Of a DNA stretch of 64,000 nt, positions 62,313 through 64,000 are shown piece by piece (positions within the stretch are counted from its first letter, which is position 1; each line of letters starts with the position of its first letter). The translations under genes were made by a program, and so were the position numbers. The notes under the pieces are model-generated. The model made no database searches, was not told the DNA's origin, and saw only the letters and a program-made list of their open reading frames with translations. The stretch is from Blastocatellia bacterium (lineage in GTDB: Bacteria > Acidobacteriota > Blastocatellia > Pyrinomonadales > Pyrinomonadaceae): contig JAEUQK010000024.1 in the NCBI GenBank assembly GCA_016789265.1, positions 121,193 to 185,192 of the forward strand, in the 5' to 3' direction.

Positions 62313-64000
62313 ATGAAAACGTTAGCTAAGAATGGTCGTGCCCGGTTGTTGGCTCTTGTTGGTGTAGTTTTTCTTGGGGGCGTGTGCATTAAAGCGCAAA
62401 CCTTAAAGGCGGACTATCAATTTCAGGGTAACTTGAACAGTTCGGTCGGAACAGCACCAACACTGACCGATTTGGTTGGCGCCGGAAATGGGCCGAATGC
62501 GTTCGTTACAGACACAGTGGACGGATTTTCGCGGCAGGTCTTGAATTTCCCTTTGAATAACGGGGTGGCAATAAACAGCCTGGCCGGCGTCGTCACCGAC
62601 AGCTCGTTTACGATGGTGATCACTTGCAAGCTCGGAGCCCTTAGCGGACGAAGGCGCCTGTTTGACGCCTCCGGCGGAACAGCCGCTGATCAAGGAGCAT
62701 TCCTTGTGGACGGCAGGATAGAAGGAGAGAGCCTTTCTACGGTCCCGCTTACGGCGAACACCTACTTCCAACTTGTGCTGGTGCGCGGCGGCGGCTTTCT
62801 TAAAGGATACCGCGATGGTTTTCTGGTCGTCACCGACACGGACGACGGATCGCCGCTTTCAAACGGGCTGCGATTCTTCCAAGACTACGTGAACAATCCT
62901 GTTCAGGCGTCCGGCGGTTCGATAGCACGTCTGCGGTTTTATGAGGGAATGATGACAGAAGATCAGATCGCGGCTCTGGATCGGGTACCTGAAACTGTCA
63001 CGGGAAACATGCCGCTGCTGACCGTCTCAAATCGTTTTGGTCGTCCAAACCGTTTCAGGATGAATATCGATGGAACCTCACAGCACCGCCTCACAAGTGG
63101 TAGCGTTTTGGAAGGACGAGGAAAATTTTCACCTGACGGCACCAAGATCGTCTACCAAGGCCAACCCACTGGGACGGAAACACAAAGGATATACATCTCA
63201 AACGCCGACGGAAGTAACCCGATCCAATTGACCGACTCGGCTTCGAACGACGCCGTTCCCTCATGGCGGCCTGACGGACAAAAGATCATCTTCTCGAGAT
63301 GTTCGGCGGGTACTTGCGACATTTATACGATGAACCCGGATGGAAGCAATCTCGCTCCGCTCGCCGCCGCAAACACGGCAAATTCTGAAGATTTTCCACG
63401 GTATACGCCGGACGGGACCAAGATCGTGTTTTTATGCTCTACAGCAGGCAACAGCGGGCAACTGTGCACCGCAAACGCAGACGGAACCAATCGCGTTCAG
63501 ATCACGAATATCGCTGCTCCGGTTCAGCACACGAATATTGATATCTCGCCGAACGGGACAAAGATAATGTGTATTAGAGGAAGTAATGCCGGGGACAACC
63601 GCATCACGATCATGAACCTTGATGGATCGGGCGTCGTCCAGCTTTCTCAGTCAAATAGCGTTACGACCCCCGTTTGGTCACCGGACGGAACGAAGATCGC
63701 TTACACCCGGATCAGCATCGGCAACACAAGGGAGATCCACGTATCGAATGCCGACGGCACCGGAGAGGTTCGATTAACGTTCAATTCCGCCGACGACCTC
63801 GTGTCGGATTGGTATCGGCCGAGGCAGCGGCGGACGAAGTTCGATTTTGATGGAGATTCGAAGGCGGATTTTGCGGTGTACAGGCCTGCGGGCGGTGATT
63901 GGTGGCGGCTGAACAGCGGGACTAACTACGCGACCTACAGCGTGACGCAGTTCGGCATCAACACCGATCAGATCGTTCCTGCCGATTATACGGGTGACGG
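62313..64000 (+). CDS. Secreted LamG-like / PD40 propeller / VCBS-like protein (runs off the right edge)
   Basis: 562 codons of a longer gene. A signal peptide spans about 1-28 (VCIKAQT). About 30-225 is a LamG-like beta-sandwich (QFQGNLNSSVGTAPTL, FYEGMMTEDQIAALDRV). About 235-500 is a TolB-type PD40 propeller with repeated FSPDGTKIVYQG, WRPDGQKIIFSR, YTPDGTKIVFLC, ISPNGTKIMCIR and WSPDGTKIAYTR units. The visible end begins FDFDGDSKADFAVYRPAGGDWW, an FG-GAP/VCBS-like repeat that usually repeats several times. It is probably exported and surface-bound. The gene continues beyond the edge, so size and C-terminal sorting signal are unknown. Confidence 0.85.
   Translation, partial: MKTLAKNGRARLLALVGVVFLGGVCIKAQTLKADYQFQGNLNSSVGTAPTLTDLVGAGNGPNAFVTDTVDGFSRQVLNFPLNNGVAINSLAGVVTDSSFTMVITCKLGALSGRRRLFDASGGTAADQGAFLVDGRIEGESLSTVPLTANTYFQLVLVRGGGFLKGYRDGFLVVTDTDDGSPLSNGLRFFQDYVNNPVQASGGSIARLRFYEGMMTEDQIAALDRVPETVTGNMPLLTVSNRFGRPNRFRMNIDGTSQHRLTSGSVLEGRGKFSPDGTKIVYQGQPTGTETQRIYISNADGSNPIQLTDSASNDAVPSWRPDGQKIIFSRCSAGTCDIYTMNPDGSNLAPLAAANTANSEDFPRYTPDGTKIVFLCSTAGNSGQLCTANADGTNRVQITNIAAPVQHTNIDISPNGTKIMCIRGSNAGDNRITIMNLDGSGVVQLSQSNSVTTPVWSPDGTKIAYTRISIGNTREIHVSNADGTGEVRLTFNSADDLVSDWYRPRQRRTKFDFDGDSKADFAVYRPAGGDWWRLNSGTNYATYSVTQFGINTDQIVPADYTGD

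Noticed and set aside
1..64000. tRNA, rRNA, CRISPR array, insertion sequence or prophage
   Set aside because: I looked for clover-leaf arms with GGTTCRAATC-type T-loops, regularly spaced identical repeats, and transposase or integrase motifs, and found none; a covariance-model scan could still find a missed tRNA.

Overview
The window looks like chromosomal DNA of a free-living, Gram-negative-type heterotroph with about 52-54% GC. My best placement is Acidobacteriota, class Blastocatellia (Pyrinomonadaceae-like). This is inferred from the mix of gene types: a sortilin/BNR-repeat secreted protein with a Pro/Thr linker, winged-helix-TPR one-component regulators, PD40/VCBS secreted proteins, carboxypeptidase-regulatory-TPR proteins, a soluble MgtE_N-CBS protein, and 29-residue repeats like those in acidobacterial M56 proteins. 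No rRNA or tRNA gene was seen to confirm it. The region is dense and mostly housekeeping plus secreted-protein genes. I see no phage, transposase, CRISPR array or integrase.

Layout. 1-5.8 kb: 5' end of a diadenylate cyclase gene (cdaA, minus strand, runs off the left edge) behind a CBS-domain site-2 protease; then an M14 carboxypeptidase, recN and an asparaginase. 5.9-12.7 kb: two proteins of unknown function, a LysE exporter and a 1236-residue fused NADPH oxidoreductase. 12.8-18 kb: a tyrosine autokinase for exopolysaccharide with a possible sigma-54 promoter, convergent with rfbB-rfbD (dTDP-rhamnose) and a zinc-ribbon PH-domain membrane protein. 18-25 kb: a decayed gene fragment, two striking 7-bp-period arrays, a lytic transglycosylase, the soluble MgtE_N-CBS protein and the large sortilin/BNR secreted protein. 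25-36 kb: two thioredoxin-fold proteins, DinB, purL, an isoprenylcysteine methyltransferase-like protein, hemW-GHL10, and tryptophan 2,3-dioxygenase coupled to a 5'-nucleotidase. 36-46 kb: a cold-shock protein with a long leader, selA, serC, a TPR protein, GNAT, the 29-residue repeat protein, a beta-helix protein, YceH and a DEDDy exonuclease. 46-54 kb: two amino-acid permeases, an aromatic amino-acid decarboxylase, a zinc-ribbon thioredoxin, an MHS transporter and an SRPBCC protein. 54-64 kb: a DUF4932-like protein, a Dabb protein coupled to a PHP protein, an M1-peptidase homologue that has lost all its zinc ligands, a pseudogene, a CadC-like regulator that seems to start at ATA, and the 5' part of a LamG-PD40-VCBS secreted protein.

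How the parts fit. Groups that probably work together are cdaA with the CBS protease (c-di-AMP signalling), the BY-kinase with rfbB/rfbD (surface polysaccharide), tryptophan dioxygenase with the permeases and the decarboxylase (amino-acid catabolism), and the winged-helix regulator with the divergent secreted protein (regulator and target). Genes are tightly packed: ATGA start-stop overlaps join rfbB-rfbD, hemW-GHL10 and TDO-nucleotidase, and several convergent pairs touch or overlap at their stop codons.

Limits. All family assignments come from reading motifs and overall sequence character, without database searches. Promoters and terminators are pattern calls. Nothing here is clearly a new multi-gene system. 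The most unusual items are the zinc-ligand-free M1 homologue next to a second protein with an altered HExxH-like motif, the probable ATA start, the two heptad arrays, and the cdaA/CBS-protease pair.
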